Shown piece by piece: positions 34,701 through 43,020 of a stretch of DNA of 64,000 nt. Position 1 is the first letter of the stretch. Every line of letters begins with the position of its first letter. The notes beneath the pieces were generated by a model, which did not search any database, was not told where the DNA came from, and worked only from the letters and a program-made list of their open reading frames with translations. Source of the stretch: Triplophysa rosa (taxonomy: Eukaryota; Chordata; Actinopteri; Cypriniformes; Nemacheilidae); contig NC_079914.1 in assembly GCF_024868665.1 (NCBI RefSeq), forward strand, positions 5,919,984-5,983,983. The letters are read 5' to 3'. The translations under genes and the position numbers were made by a program.

Positions 34701-37700
34701 AGCCGGCGTCAAGCCATGTCCAGCCGGCCTTCCAGCCGGCGTCAAGCCATGTCCAGCCGGCCTTCCAGCCGGCGTCAAGCCATGTCCAGCCGGCCTTCCA
34801 GCCGGCGTCAAGCCATGTCCAGCCGGCCTTCCAGCCGGCGTCAAGCCATGTCCAGCCGGCCTTCCAGCCGGCGTCAAGCCATGTCCAGCCGGCCTTCCAG
34901 CCGGCGTCAAGCCATGTCCAGCCGGCCTTCCAGCCGGCGTCAAGCCATGTCCAGCCGGCCTTCCAGCCGGCGTCAAGCCATGTCCAGCCGGCCTTCCAGC
35001 CGGCGTCAAGCCATGTCCAGCCGGCCTTCCAGCCGGCGTCAAGCCATGTCCAGCCGGCCTTCCAGCCGGCGTCAAGCCATGTCCAGCCGGCCTTCCAGCC
35101 GGCGTCAAGCCATGTCCAGCCGGCCTTCCAGCCGGCGTCAAGCCATGTCCAGCCGGCCTTCCAGCCGGCGTCAAGCCATGTCCAGCCGGCCTTCCAGCCG
35201 GCGTCAAGCCATGTCCAGCCGGCCTTCCAGCCGGCGTCAAGCCATGTCCAGCCGGCCTTCCAGCCGGCGTCAAGCCATGTCCAGCCGGCCTTCCAGCCGG
35301 CGTCAAGCCATGTCCAGCCGGCCTTCCAGCCGGCGTCAAGCCATGTCCAGCCGGCCTTCCAGCCGGCGTCAAGCCATGTCCAGCCGGCCTTCCAGCCGGC
35401 GTCAAGCCATGTCCAGCCGGCCTTCCAGCCGGCGTCAAGCCATGTCCAGCCGGCCTTCCAGCCGGCGTCAAGCCATGTCCAGCCGGCCTTCCAGCCGGCG
35501 TCAAGCCATGTCCAGCCGGCCTTCCAGCCGGCGTCAAGCCATGTCCAGCCGGCCTTCCAGCCGGCGTCAAGCCATGTCCAGCCGGCCTTCCAGCCGGCGT
35601 CAAGCCATGTCCAGCCGGCCTTCCAGCCGGCGTCAAGCCATGTCCAGCCGGCCTTCCAGCCGGCGTCAAGCCATGTCCAGCCGGCCTTCCAGCCGGCGTC
35701 AAGCCATGTCCAGCCGGCCTTCCAGCCGGCGTCAAGCCATGTCCAGCCGGCCTTCCAGCCGGCGTCAAGCCATGTCCAGCCGGCCTTCCAGCCGGCGTCA
35801 AGCCATGTCCAGCCGGCCTTCCAGCCGGCGTCAAGCCATGTCCAGCCGGCCTTCCAGCCGGCGTCAAGCCCTGTCCAGCCGGCCCCTGGGAAACTGCCAG
35901 GGCCAAAGACTGTCCCCTCCAGGACTCCCCCTAAGTCCCCCAGGACTCCGCGCCCTCAGGCGCAGCCGGGGACTGGGACTTTTCCCCACCCCTATGGACT
36001 GCCCCCTATGGGCTCTTGTTTGGTTCCTCCCCCCCTCCCATGTTTGTTATTTTTGATGTCCCACCCAAGTCCTGTTGTTGTCTTGTCATGTTTGCCCTTG
36101 ATTTTGTTTTCTTTGTTTTGCCTTGTCCTGTCTGTCTCCCAGTCTGTCATGTCTTGTTTGTCAACCCCTTGGTAAACACCTGGAGGTGTTCATTAAGGGG
36201 GGGGCTCTGTCACGGTCCCTCCGTCTTGTTTATGAAATTCTAGTCGTGTGGTGGGATCGGGGCGGAGTCCTTAGGTTATGTGTGGAGAGAAACATATTAT
36301 TGTCCGTTTGACAATAATATACGTTCTCTCCAGTGTCTTGTCATTGGCCCCATTCCTCTCGTTTCCTTGTCATCTTCCCCTGAGTGTTTAATTACCTACA
36401 CCTGCCCCGTGTCATTATCCCTCGTTTGTCTCTCTCTATAAATACCCTCTTGTTTCTTTGTCTTGTGTTCGTGGATTACGTGTGTATGCTGGTGTTCTGT
36501 TTGCTTTCACAGTCGTGTGCCTTTTTGACCATGTTTGCTATGTTGCCTGTGGTCCCCGTAAGTGTTTATACGTTGTGTCTCGTTTTTGATTTAGTTCAGT
36601 TTTTGCCCTCTTATGGGAAGTGTTTTGTTTTGATTTCTTGTTCTGTTTCCATGTCCTAGTTATTGTTCTGTTTTGCACCCCATCGTGGGTTTTTGTTTAG
36701 TCTTTTGTATTTATTATTAAAGTCTTGTTTTGTTAACTCCGTCACTGCCTGCCTGTGCTTGGGTTCTTTACACACCAGTCGTGACAATAGGTTAGTTTAT
36801 AACCCAAAGGTTGGTTTTGTGTATGTTTTGTCGACAATGGGTTAAAACAACCCAGCACTGTCCCATATACTGCAATAAATAGACATAGACAGGGAAACCA
36901 ACAAAATAAATTAAAATGATACCTCAACCCTCAACTTTTTTCTAGGTATTTTTTTATAAAGCACTAGCTTGCTATATTTCTTAATTGCTGTATAAATTAC
37001 TTTAATTATTTAATGCCAACTCAATTTCATGTCAAGTTTTTGGTCGCAAAAGATTATGTGTCATTTACTCATGCTCATGTTATCCTACATGTACATGAAT
37101 TCTTCTTTTCAGTTAAACAAGAACAAATGATTTTTATGTGCCGTTGTGCTATCTTCATACACAGTGCTTGTGAAAAAAACACGCATATGACAACTAGTGT
37201 GATATGAATGTGATATGAAGTTATTGACATGCTGTCTTATTGAAGTCCAGCACTCTTGATAAAATTAATTGCTGGATCTTAAATCAATGGAGTTAACATA
37301 ACATGTCAATTCTAAAAACTCATGCAGATAAAGTTCTGCTTAATATTCAACTATTGAGTTGACATTTTTTTCTTTGTGAACTTAACTTTTATTTTAGTTA
37401 TGAACTTATTTACATTTAGTGAATTTCACTATTAGGTTTTACAGTGCACCTGCCGGTAAACATTTTAATATCACCAAATAAGCTATTCATTTAGTGATAT
37501 TAAAATATAGTTTTGCTTCTAAAGACATTCAGCTCACTGGACTCACTTGGATTACTTTAGTGATGTGGATGTGCTTCTTGGAGCTTCACCATTTATGAGC
37601 CCCATATACCATAAAGTGGGAAGAAAATGAACATGATGGCATTTTAATATAAACTAATTTGTTTGAGTTTGCTGAAGTCCGGAGTAAATTATGAGAGAAT

Positions 37701-40700
37701 TTTCATATTTGAGTGAATTTCTGATTTACAATATTTTTTATGACAGATGTTACATTACCATTGATTCTAGGGGTTTATCAGCAGAGAGCAGAATGTTGGC
37801 TATCCTCACTGCGTTTGTGATGCCTTGAGGAGTTAGATTTTCTGGTTTGGATGTGAGGATCTGGGTGCTGGATGCCAAATTAATTTTGTCTGTCAAAGAA
37901 GCCCCAGAAATCTTAATTGGAAAAAAATGTAAGCAAACAGTCTTTATTTTATTTTTTCTGAGTTTTATCTGATTGAATATTGTAATCAAGAGACATTGAT
38001 TGCTTACCTCTCCAAGAATGGTGTCCAAGGTCAAATCACACTTTAGAGTTTTTGGATAATCTAACGTGCGAGTAGTTATGTTACAGAGGGCTGATGCCTG
38101 TGGAATCCCAGCTGAAAAGTATGAACTCGGAATGAAAAGACATTCAGAAAAACATAAATTCCTAGTGTGTATATCATGAAAACAACATTTAACGAGGATG
38201 AGTACCATTTGGTGTATCCACAGGACATAGCTCTCTAGAGGAAGCAAACCGGCCCAGGACAGTTTTGGGGAAGGTAAAATTGTTTGTAGGTCTTTGTTCA
38301 GGGCAGAAATTTGCTGTAAAAACATATGGCTGTTGATAATCTTATGAATTCTGCATTAAATTTAAAATAGCTTATAGTTCAACATAAATGTAAATTCTGC
38401 AATATTTTAAAGGTCCAATGTGTGAATTTTTTTAGGATCTATTAACAGAAATGCAATATAATATACACAACTATGTCTTCAGAGGTGTATAAAGACCTTA
38501 CATAATGAAGCCTTATGTTTTTTTTTACCTTAGAATGAGCTATTTCTAGCTACATACACCACGGGTCCCCTTACATGGAATTGGCCATGTTGTTTCTACA
38601 GTAGCCCTAAACAGCCAAACAGCTCTACAGAGCGCGTTTCGTAAATACGTTATCTCCTTTGGCAAAGAAGTGAAAACGTGACGACATCTTTGTCCTGTGT
38701 CAGCCACTGTAGTGCTTCGAAAAGGAGGGGTGGAGTGAGCCGTTGGTTGCTATTTGTAACCTCACCGTTAGATGCCGCTAAATTTCATACACTGGACCTT
38801 TAACATGTTATTTTAGATAAACTGTCCCTATAAGTACATGTACAACATAAGCTGTCAATCTATAAAAAATCTTTAGTCTATACACATTCTACAGACAAAT
38901 ATACTAAATACATCTTTACATAAATTTGCAGTGTTAAATGTGATCAAATATGTATACAGAAATATTGATTAAGGATAGAGATAATACTGACTTTACATCA
39001 TATCAACATTTAAATATAAATTTATGGTTTTACGAATGTCGCAGGTAGGTCCACTCCAACCATCTGAGCAGAGACAAAATCCATGTATGGGCACCCCATT
39101 TTGGCACACCGGAGTAGTTGTATCGTTGAGTGTTGAACTGTTGACTGTTGTGTCTTTGAGTGTTGAACTGCTGACTGTTGTGTCTTTGAGTGTTGAACCC
39201 ATGACTGTTGTGTCTTGGAGTGTTGAACCCATGACTGTTGTGTCTTGGAGTGTTGAACCCATGACTGTTGTGTTCTGGAGTGTTGAACCCATGACTGTTG
39301 TGTCTTGGAGTGTTGAACCCATGACTGTTGTGTTCTGGAGTGTTGAACCCATGACTGTTGTGTCTTGGAGTGTTGAACCCATGACTGTTGTGTCTTGGAG
39401 TGTTGAACCCATGACTGTTGTGTTCTGGAGTGTTGAACCCATGACTGTTGTGTCTTGGAGTGTTGAACCCATGACTGTTGTGTCTTGGAGTGTTGAACCC
39501 ATGACTGTTGTGTTCTGGAGTGTTGAACCCATGACTGTTGTGTCTTGGAGTGTTGAACCCATGACTGTTGTGTCTTGGAGTGTTGAACCCATGACTGTTG
39601 TGTTCTGGAGTGTTGAACCCATGACTGTTGTGTCTTGGAGTGTTGAACCCATGACTGTTGTGTCTTGGAGTGTTGAACCCATGACTGTTGTGTTCTGGAG
39701 TGTTGAACCCATGACTGTTGTGTCTTGGAGTGTTGAACCCATGACTGTTGTGTCTTGGAGTGTTGAACCCATGACTGTTGTGTCTTGGAGTGTTGAACCC
39801 ATGACTGTTGTGTTCTGGAGTGGTGTTGCTGTGGTGCCGTTAACTGTGATGTTTTGAGACCAACCCTGTTCAAGAACAGCTGTTTACAGAGAAAAATCAT
39901 TATTAATCTCGACTAGCCAGATTTATAATTATCAGCATAAAGTCTGTTCAGCTTGCAGCCCATATTGGACAAGCACTGCCATAAAGTCTGCCTACATTAC
40001 CTTAAGTTTTGTTGAACAGTGTCTAAATATAGAACTTGTTGCTTTTGGATGATAATTTCTTTTTGATTCTTTCTGCATCTCAAAATGAAGTTTTAATGGC
40101 AATAGCCATTAAAATAAATATATTAAAGCAAAAAATTATCTCAGCAAATCTTTAATGTTTATTTTATTAGCTTTGTAAATCTGTCTGTAAGTGAGACTTT
40201 ACAATATTGTATTTGTTAACATTAGTTAATGCATTAGCTAACATGAACTAACAATAAAGAATACTACAAAGGCATTTATTAATCTGAGTTCAAGCTCATT
40301 TCAGCATATACTAATACATTTTTAAAACATTGTTTATGTGAACTTTAGTTAATGCACACTGACATGAACAACTATTGGCATTAACCAACATTAACTGATT
40401 AATAAATGATTAAAAACTATATTGCTCATTGTTGGCTCATGTTTATTAACTATAATGTTAACAAATACAATTTTATTTTAAATTTTTACAGAGACTTACA
40501 ATACCATCTGCTGTACAATAATGCAGCCCCAGGTAATCTGAATAAATCTTCAAAAAAGGTTTTTTTGTACGGTATGTATCAGATTGCACAATTTAATCAA
40601 ATTCAAATGAGTTTACTGCATTGTCTGAACAGTAGTCTGTAGTGTACCTGGGGTAGTCAAATTAGTTTACGTAACTGTGTTCGTGTGAACTTGGAAAATA

Positions 40701-41046
40701 CGCAAAGATGCAGAATGGGAACACTGTGTAAATACTATGGTAATATGCAAAGAACTCACAAGTCACACCAACAGACTAATAAGAGAATAGAAAAAGATAT
40801 GAACAAGAGTAAAGTGTTTTACTATGGTGTACTACAAACACATACCGATGAACCAACAAAACAACTCAACCTCATAAAAGTAATAATATTACTTTAATCA
40901 TTAATCATTATAAAATTCTAAAAAAATATGACTATCATTGTATTAATTAATTTGTATAATCATTTTTAACATTTTCAAAAATGAGTCTTACCCAAGGTAA
41001 AGATCAAGAACATACAGATGTCCATTGCAAACACGATTGATAACAT
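27441..41046 (-). CDS. adgrg7: Adhesion G protein-coupled receptor G7-like, copy A (17 exons, mucin-like repeats)
   Basis: Exons (minus, 5' to 3'): 41046-40992, 39879-39034, 38313-38206, 38111-38008, 37911-37759, 33242-33151, 32470-32340, 32062-31961, 31674-31603, 31405-31251, 30533-30366, 29418-29306, 29176-28845, 28404-28323, 28215-28057, 27982-27823, 27644-27441. Phases are continuous, giving 3036 nt, 1011 aa. Order: signal peptide ([11 protein letters not shown]...; an internal ATG at 41025 is an alternative start), about 23 Ser/Thr decapeptide repeats, EGF-like module ([19 protein letters not shown]), GAIN-type region, GPS (CVFW...GC...CSC), seven membrane helices, 57-residue tail. EGF, 'VQPNLAVQS', GPS and TM3 ([11 protein letters not shown]) resemble ADGRG7/GPR128, an orphan receptor of gut epithelium in mammals. 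Oddities: GC donor after exon 7, exons 8/9 look duplicated, and the GPS has HLN rather than HL(T/S). An LTR element sits in intron 5. Confidence 0.88.
28470..28720 (+). repeat. Dispersed repeat in intron 13 of copy A
   Basis: 'catcatttactcaccctcat', 'tttcaaacctgtatgacttt' and the distal 'tagggtgaataaatgatgac' match the interspersed family seen at 6821 and elsewhere. The overlapping short ORFs on both strands here are repeat-derived. Confidence 0.75.
29590..29775. repeat. Decayed inverted-repeat element in intron 11 of copy A
   Basis: 'caactcaaataaggttgct' and 'ttttaaggcgaccaggtttc' flank words such as 'gagttaattcaactc', ending ATTTTTTACAGTG. The TTACAGTG end and the mirrored 'aagttgaactaactt' words resemble a common fish MITE. 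Boundaries and class are uncertain. Confidence 0.45.
31411..31478. repeat. (GA)n microsatellite forming the intron 9 polypyrimidine tract of copy A
   Basis: A GA run of more than 25 units lies on the plus strand. On the coding minus strand it reads (CT)n and abuts the acceptor ...CTCGCTCTAG of exon 10, whose first base is 31405. Repeat length may therefore affect splicing strength (inference). Confidence 0.9.
31690..31756. repeat. (GT)n(GA)n compound microsatellite at the intron 8 acceptor of copy A
   Basis: The plus strand shows a GT run followed by a GA run. On the coding strand it is (CT)n(CA)n, ending about 16 bp upstream of the exon 9 acceptor (CCCTCTAG, exon starts at 31674). Confidence 0.9.
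32594..32740 (+). repeat. Dispersed 'aaagggatagttcaccc' repeat in intron 6 of copy A
   Basis: It begins AAAGGGATAGTTCACCCAT and continues with degenerate words of the family, including 'gagaaatgtctcagtggttttgtgt' and 'ttcaaaatatcttcttttg'. Right edge approximate. Confidence 0.65.
33405..33604 (-). mobile_element. DANA-type tRNA-derived SINE in intron 5 of copy A
   Basis: In reverse complement, the words 'gtggctctgtggttggcact', 'cacagcaagaaggtccctgg', 'tggagtttgaatgttctccc' and 'tccggtttcctcccacag' follow the order of the DANA SINE known from zebrafish and relatives, ending with 'taaattgtccctcc'. The copy is diverged. Supports a cypriniform host. Confidence 0.82.
33882..34433 (+). repeat. 5' LTR
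   Basis: 552 bp, TGTCACGG...CTTGACA. It has a TATA-like CTATATATACC near 34109 and an AATAAA at 34364-34369, the expected order for a U3 promoter and R-region polyadenylation signal. The first 250 or so bases are nearly identical to the 3' LTR, while the middle is clearly different. Confidence 0.9.
34436..36175 (+). CDS. Element-encoded proline/alanine-rich repeat protein (truncated gag-like)
   Basis: A 579-codon frame starts three bases after the 5' LTR. About 28 residues with polar, gag-start character are followed by 41 copies of an 11-residue [11 protein letters not shown] unit and a Pro-rich tail. Because the 33-bp unit is a multiple of three and lacks stops in several frames, other frames on both strands are open too, so openness alone is weak evidence. 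The position next to the LTR and the ATG context make this frame the best candidate. One ambiguous base interrupts it at 34520. No catalytic motif is present. Confidence 0.4.
   Translation: MTEPSRTQQAAPKDGKASSPQSGLAHLLXQPAFQPASSHVQPAFQPASSHVQPAFQPASSHVQPAFQPASSHVQPAFQPASSHVQPAFQPASSHVQPAFQPASSHVQPAFQPASSHVQPAFQPASSHVQPAFQPASSHVQPAFQPASSHVQPAFQPASSHVQPAFQPASSHVQPAFQPASSHVQPAFQPASSHVQPAFQPASSHVQPAFQPASSHVQPAFQPASSHVQPAFQPASSHVQPAFQPASSHVQPAFQPASSHVQPAFQPASSHVQPAFQPASSHVQPAFQPASSHVQPAFQPASSHVQPAFQPASSHVQPAFQPASSHVQPAFQPASSHVQPAFQPASSHVQPAFQPASSHVQPAFQPASSHVQPAFQPASSHVQPAFQPASSHVQPAFQPASSHVQPAFQPASSHVQPAFQPASSHVQPAFQPASSHVQPAFQPASSHVQPAFQPASSHVQPAFQPASSHVQPAFQPASSPVQPAPGKLPGPKTVPSRTPPKSPRTPRPQAQPGTGTFPHPYGLPPMGSCLVPPPLPCLLFLMSHPSPVVVLSCLPLILFSLFCLVLSVSQSVMSCLSTPW
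34521..35884. repeat. 33-bp tandem array, 41 units plus a partial unit
   Basis: The unit starts TCCAGCCGGCCTTCCAGCCG and ends GTCAAGCCATG. By position, units begin at 34521 and every 33 bases to 35841. All look identical by eye except the last (CCCTG instead of CCATG), and a partial unit follows to 35884. The unit is itself an imperfect doublet around CCAGCCGGC. An 'n' at 34520 abuts the array, so the copy number may be an assembly estimate. Confidence 0.93.
36208..36786 (+). repeat. 3' LTR
   Basis: 579 bp, TGTCACGG...CGTGACA, followed by the target duplication ATAGG. It has TATAAATACC near 36438 and an ATTAAAGTC near 36716 as likely TATA and poly(A) signals. The first part is nearly identical to the 5' LTR; the central part (about 36480-36670) is strongly diverged from it. 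Confidence 0.9.
38407..38803. mobile_element. TTAA-flanked MITE (AGGTCCAGTGT family) in intron 2 of copy A
   Basis: TTAA then AGGTCCAATGTGTG on the left; CATACACTGGACCT then TTAA on the right. A reverse-oriented relative is at about 54370-54662 (shared words GGAGGGGTGGAGTGAGC and its complement, and GTAGAAACAACATGG and its complement). Nonautonomous. Confidence 0.78.
39121..39825 (-). repeat. 30-bp coding minisatellite encoding mucin-like decapeptides (exon 2 of copy A)
   Basis: Twenty-three 30-bp units and a partial one encode [10 protein letters not shown] repeats in the adgrg7-like frame, between signal peptide and EGF-like module. Most units are identical except for CAA GAC (QD) versus CAG AAC (QN). 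The N form creates an N-glycosylation sequon NTT, and over most of the array the order is D-D-N, so the real repeat is often 90 bp. The three units nearest the EGF module are diverged (STLKD, STLND). Ser/Thr density predicts heavy O-glycosylation (inference). Copy B has a shorter, non-repetitive Ser/Thr-rich segment at the same place. Confidence 0.92.
40208..40470. mobile_element. MITE of the 'gttaacattagttaatgca' family, intron 1 of copy A
   Basis: The left end TTGTATTTGTTAACATTAGT pairs with the right end ATAATGTTAACAAATACAA. GCATTAGCTAACATGAACTA is shared with the copies at 5881-6226 and 16198-16679. Confidence 0.75.
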
Positions 41047-41120
41047 CAAACTAGTACAAGCCTAACAACTACTGAACAACTGAACGATTCTTATCACTGT
41101 CTGCTGTATATAGGGGGCAG
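41047..41120 (-). promoter_or_regulatory. Possible core promoter of copy A
   Basis: On the minus strand, CCCCTATATACAGC lies about 60-70 bp upstream of the first ATG, and AGTGATAAG, a GATA-factor-like word, lies between. A TATA-like box at this distance fits a short 5'UTR. This is consensus matching only. Confidence 0.35.
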
Positions 41121-43020
41121 TACATCAATGGAGGAAATATCAAATTTACAAACATAACAGGTGGAGAATAAATAGCTAAATTGAGACACTATAGCAAGAA
41201 AACAAATGTCACACTTCATTTACGTGGTATTTTTACTATAGTCTCCAATCCATAATTAAAAACAGGAGTGAACAGTATAATCATAGGCAAACTGCCTCAT
41301 TATTGATGTTTTACATTGTGTATTCCATTGATAATAGTAAATAGTAAAATAATTTTAAAGGGATAGTTCACCAAAACAAAAATAAAATTCTGTCATCATT
41401 CACTCATCCTCAAGTTGTTCCAAACCTGTATACATTTAATAAAGAAGCGCATAATGACAAACCTAGTGCCTTTTTGGATAAAACCACAGCTCTGTGGTAG
41501 GTGCTCTCAGCACGAAAGTGAAACTCTGTCTAACTCCGTATAATATGTGTGTGTGTAATGTGTTTGGATTCACACTTTGTACAAAAAAGGCTAACCGTGC
41601 ATCCAAAATTGCCTACTTCCATACTATATAGTAGGTGAAAATTAGTATGAGTCATGTGTAGTATGTCTGAAACCTCAGTATGCTCAAAACAGTAGGGATA
41701 CCGAGATTTGTTAGTGTGCATCAGATGGACACTTCTCTATCACATGATGCAACGGGAGCTGAGCAATGGTCAAATTTCAAAATTTAATCAAATAAAAATA
41801 GTGGAAAACTTCAAAGCGGGTGTTCTCGAAATAATAATAAATAAATCATGTTTGTACCTACGCCTAGATACAGGTTGATGTTAATACGTCATAAGTCAAA
41901 GAGCATACGCGTCACATGACAATAAAACATGGCGGATGCAGTACGTCCGAAATCTATTCATACCCCCACACATACTATATAGAACATACTGTTTAAACGG
42001 TCGATAGGTACTTCATTTAAATCAGTACGTGCTGTCATAGTATGCAATTTCGGAAGCAGCGTAAGACTAAGACCAAACAAAGTTCAAAATGACTAACGTG
42101 TTGCCGTTCTGTCTTTTGCTGTTAAAAGAAATAGTTTATCGATAATTAAACAATACAAATAATTAATAATAACTAATACATAATTAATAAATAACAACAT
42201 TTTATTGTTGACTTATTCTCATGTCAATCCAAACTAATATGCATGTGAAATATGTTATCTGACGCAAACTTCAGAATTTTAACACAGCCATTTTTCATAC
42301 GATAGCAGTATTATGGTGGCTATTAATGTCAAGCTCAGATAAGTAAAAATAAAATAATCATAAAAAGGAGTGGTTTCATTGGCATTGTTCCTATAATTTC
42401 TGCGAATCATTTACCTATTATCTGTTTTAAAGATTATGAGAAGACAGTATAAACCTTTCTCTGTGAATATCATGCTATACCTAACAATATTATAATTTGA
42501 CTAGAGTGTTATTGTATTGTCATGTTTTTTCAGAATAGTCAGAAGAATAAACATATTTGGAAAACATGTTTTGATGAAGAAGAAAAGGGCATTTACTCTT
42601 CTACAGTAGAAACAATAACATTTTAACACTAGACTGTTCTAAAACGTCTAAACACATGAGAGAAAGTACAGGTTGAGTTACCAGGCAACTGCTTTACTAC
42701 CCCTAAATAAAGGGGAAAATGATGGCAAAAAACAGCGTGAGATACTTTGTAAAAACTGTACTTTTACACAATTTTACTGTTTTTTTACAGGTTTTTCACA
42801 AATATATTTTTTAAGCTGTTATTTAACCGAATTTTACTGTTTTTTTAATAGATGTTTAATGTATTTTTGAAACATGGTTAAACCCCTATCAGAAAAAGAC
42901 TGCTAACATAAAAAACATGACAAAACTGTTATTTTACAGTATTTTACAGGATTTCTTATACAGTGTAGGCCAATTGCTGCGTTTGGTCCCTGTTTTATGT
43001 GTCCAGAAACAGAACTATTT
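41121..43020. other. Intergenic between copies A and B; repeats only
   Basis: It contains a fragment of the 'aaagggatagttcacc' repeat (41358-41440), a longer inverted-repeat element (41603-42053) and AT-rich sequence near 42750-42960 with repeated 'ttttactgtttttt' words resembling a decayed ACAGT-ended MITE. No gene was seen. Confidence 0.55.
41603..42053. mobile_element. Inverted-repeat element (CCRAAATTGCATACT family)
   Basis: The left end CCAAAATTGCCTACTTCCAT is the diverged inverse of the right end TCATAGTATGCAATTTCGG. Internal words 'catactatatagtagg' and 'catactatatagaacatact' add to the symmetry. Nonautonomous; ORFs across it are not genes. Confidence 0.65.

Larger units (their letters stand above)
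33882..36786 (+). mobile_element. Nonautonomous LTR retrotransposon with a 33-bp repeat interior
   Basis: Two direct repeats, both starting TGTCACGGTCCC and ending TGACA, occupy 33882-34433 and 36208-36786. ATAGG lies directly outside both ends (33877-33881 and 36787-36791), a perfect 5-bp target duplication. Before the 3' LTR is the purine run AAGGGGGGGGCTC, a plausible polypurine tract. The 1.77-kb interior lacks protease, reverse transcriptase or integrase, so it depends on a partner element (Ty3/Gypsy-like, inferred from terminus and duplication size). An ORF opens three bases after the 5' LTR ([16 protein letters not shown]...), like a truncated gag start. The element lies in intron 5 of adhesion GPCR copy A, opposite to the gene. 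Confidence 0.92.

Noticed and set aside
34521..35884. CRISPR array
   Set aside because: Units are directly contiguous with no variable spacers, in a vertebrate LTR element.
34521..35884. Antifreeze-glycoprotein or mucin gene
   Set aside because: The unit is Pro/Gln/Ala-rich rather than Thr-Ala-Ala, there is no signal peptide, and the array lies between two LTRs with target duplications.
34320..35906. 528-codon minus-strand ORF of [11 protein letters not shown] repeats
   Set aside because: It is the reverse reading of the 33-bp array, which has no stops in this frame because its length is divisible by three; no start context or flanking conserved protein supports it.
34551..36056. 501-codon plus-strand ORF of [11 protein letters not shown] repeats
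   Set aside because: Alternative frame of the same array. The frame starting next to the LTR at 34436 is a better candidate.
39024..39857. 277-codon plus-strand ORF and 292-codon alternative minus frame over the 30-bp array
   Set aside because: Only the minus frame that yields [10 protein letters not shown] joins in phase to the signal-peptide exon and to the EGF-like module; the others are repeat shadows.
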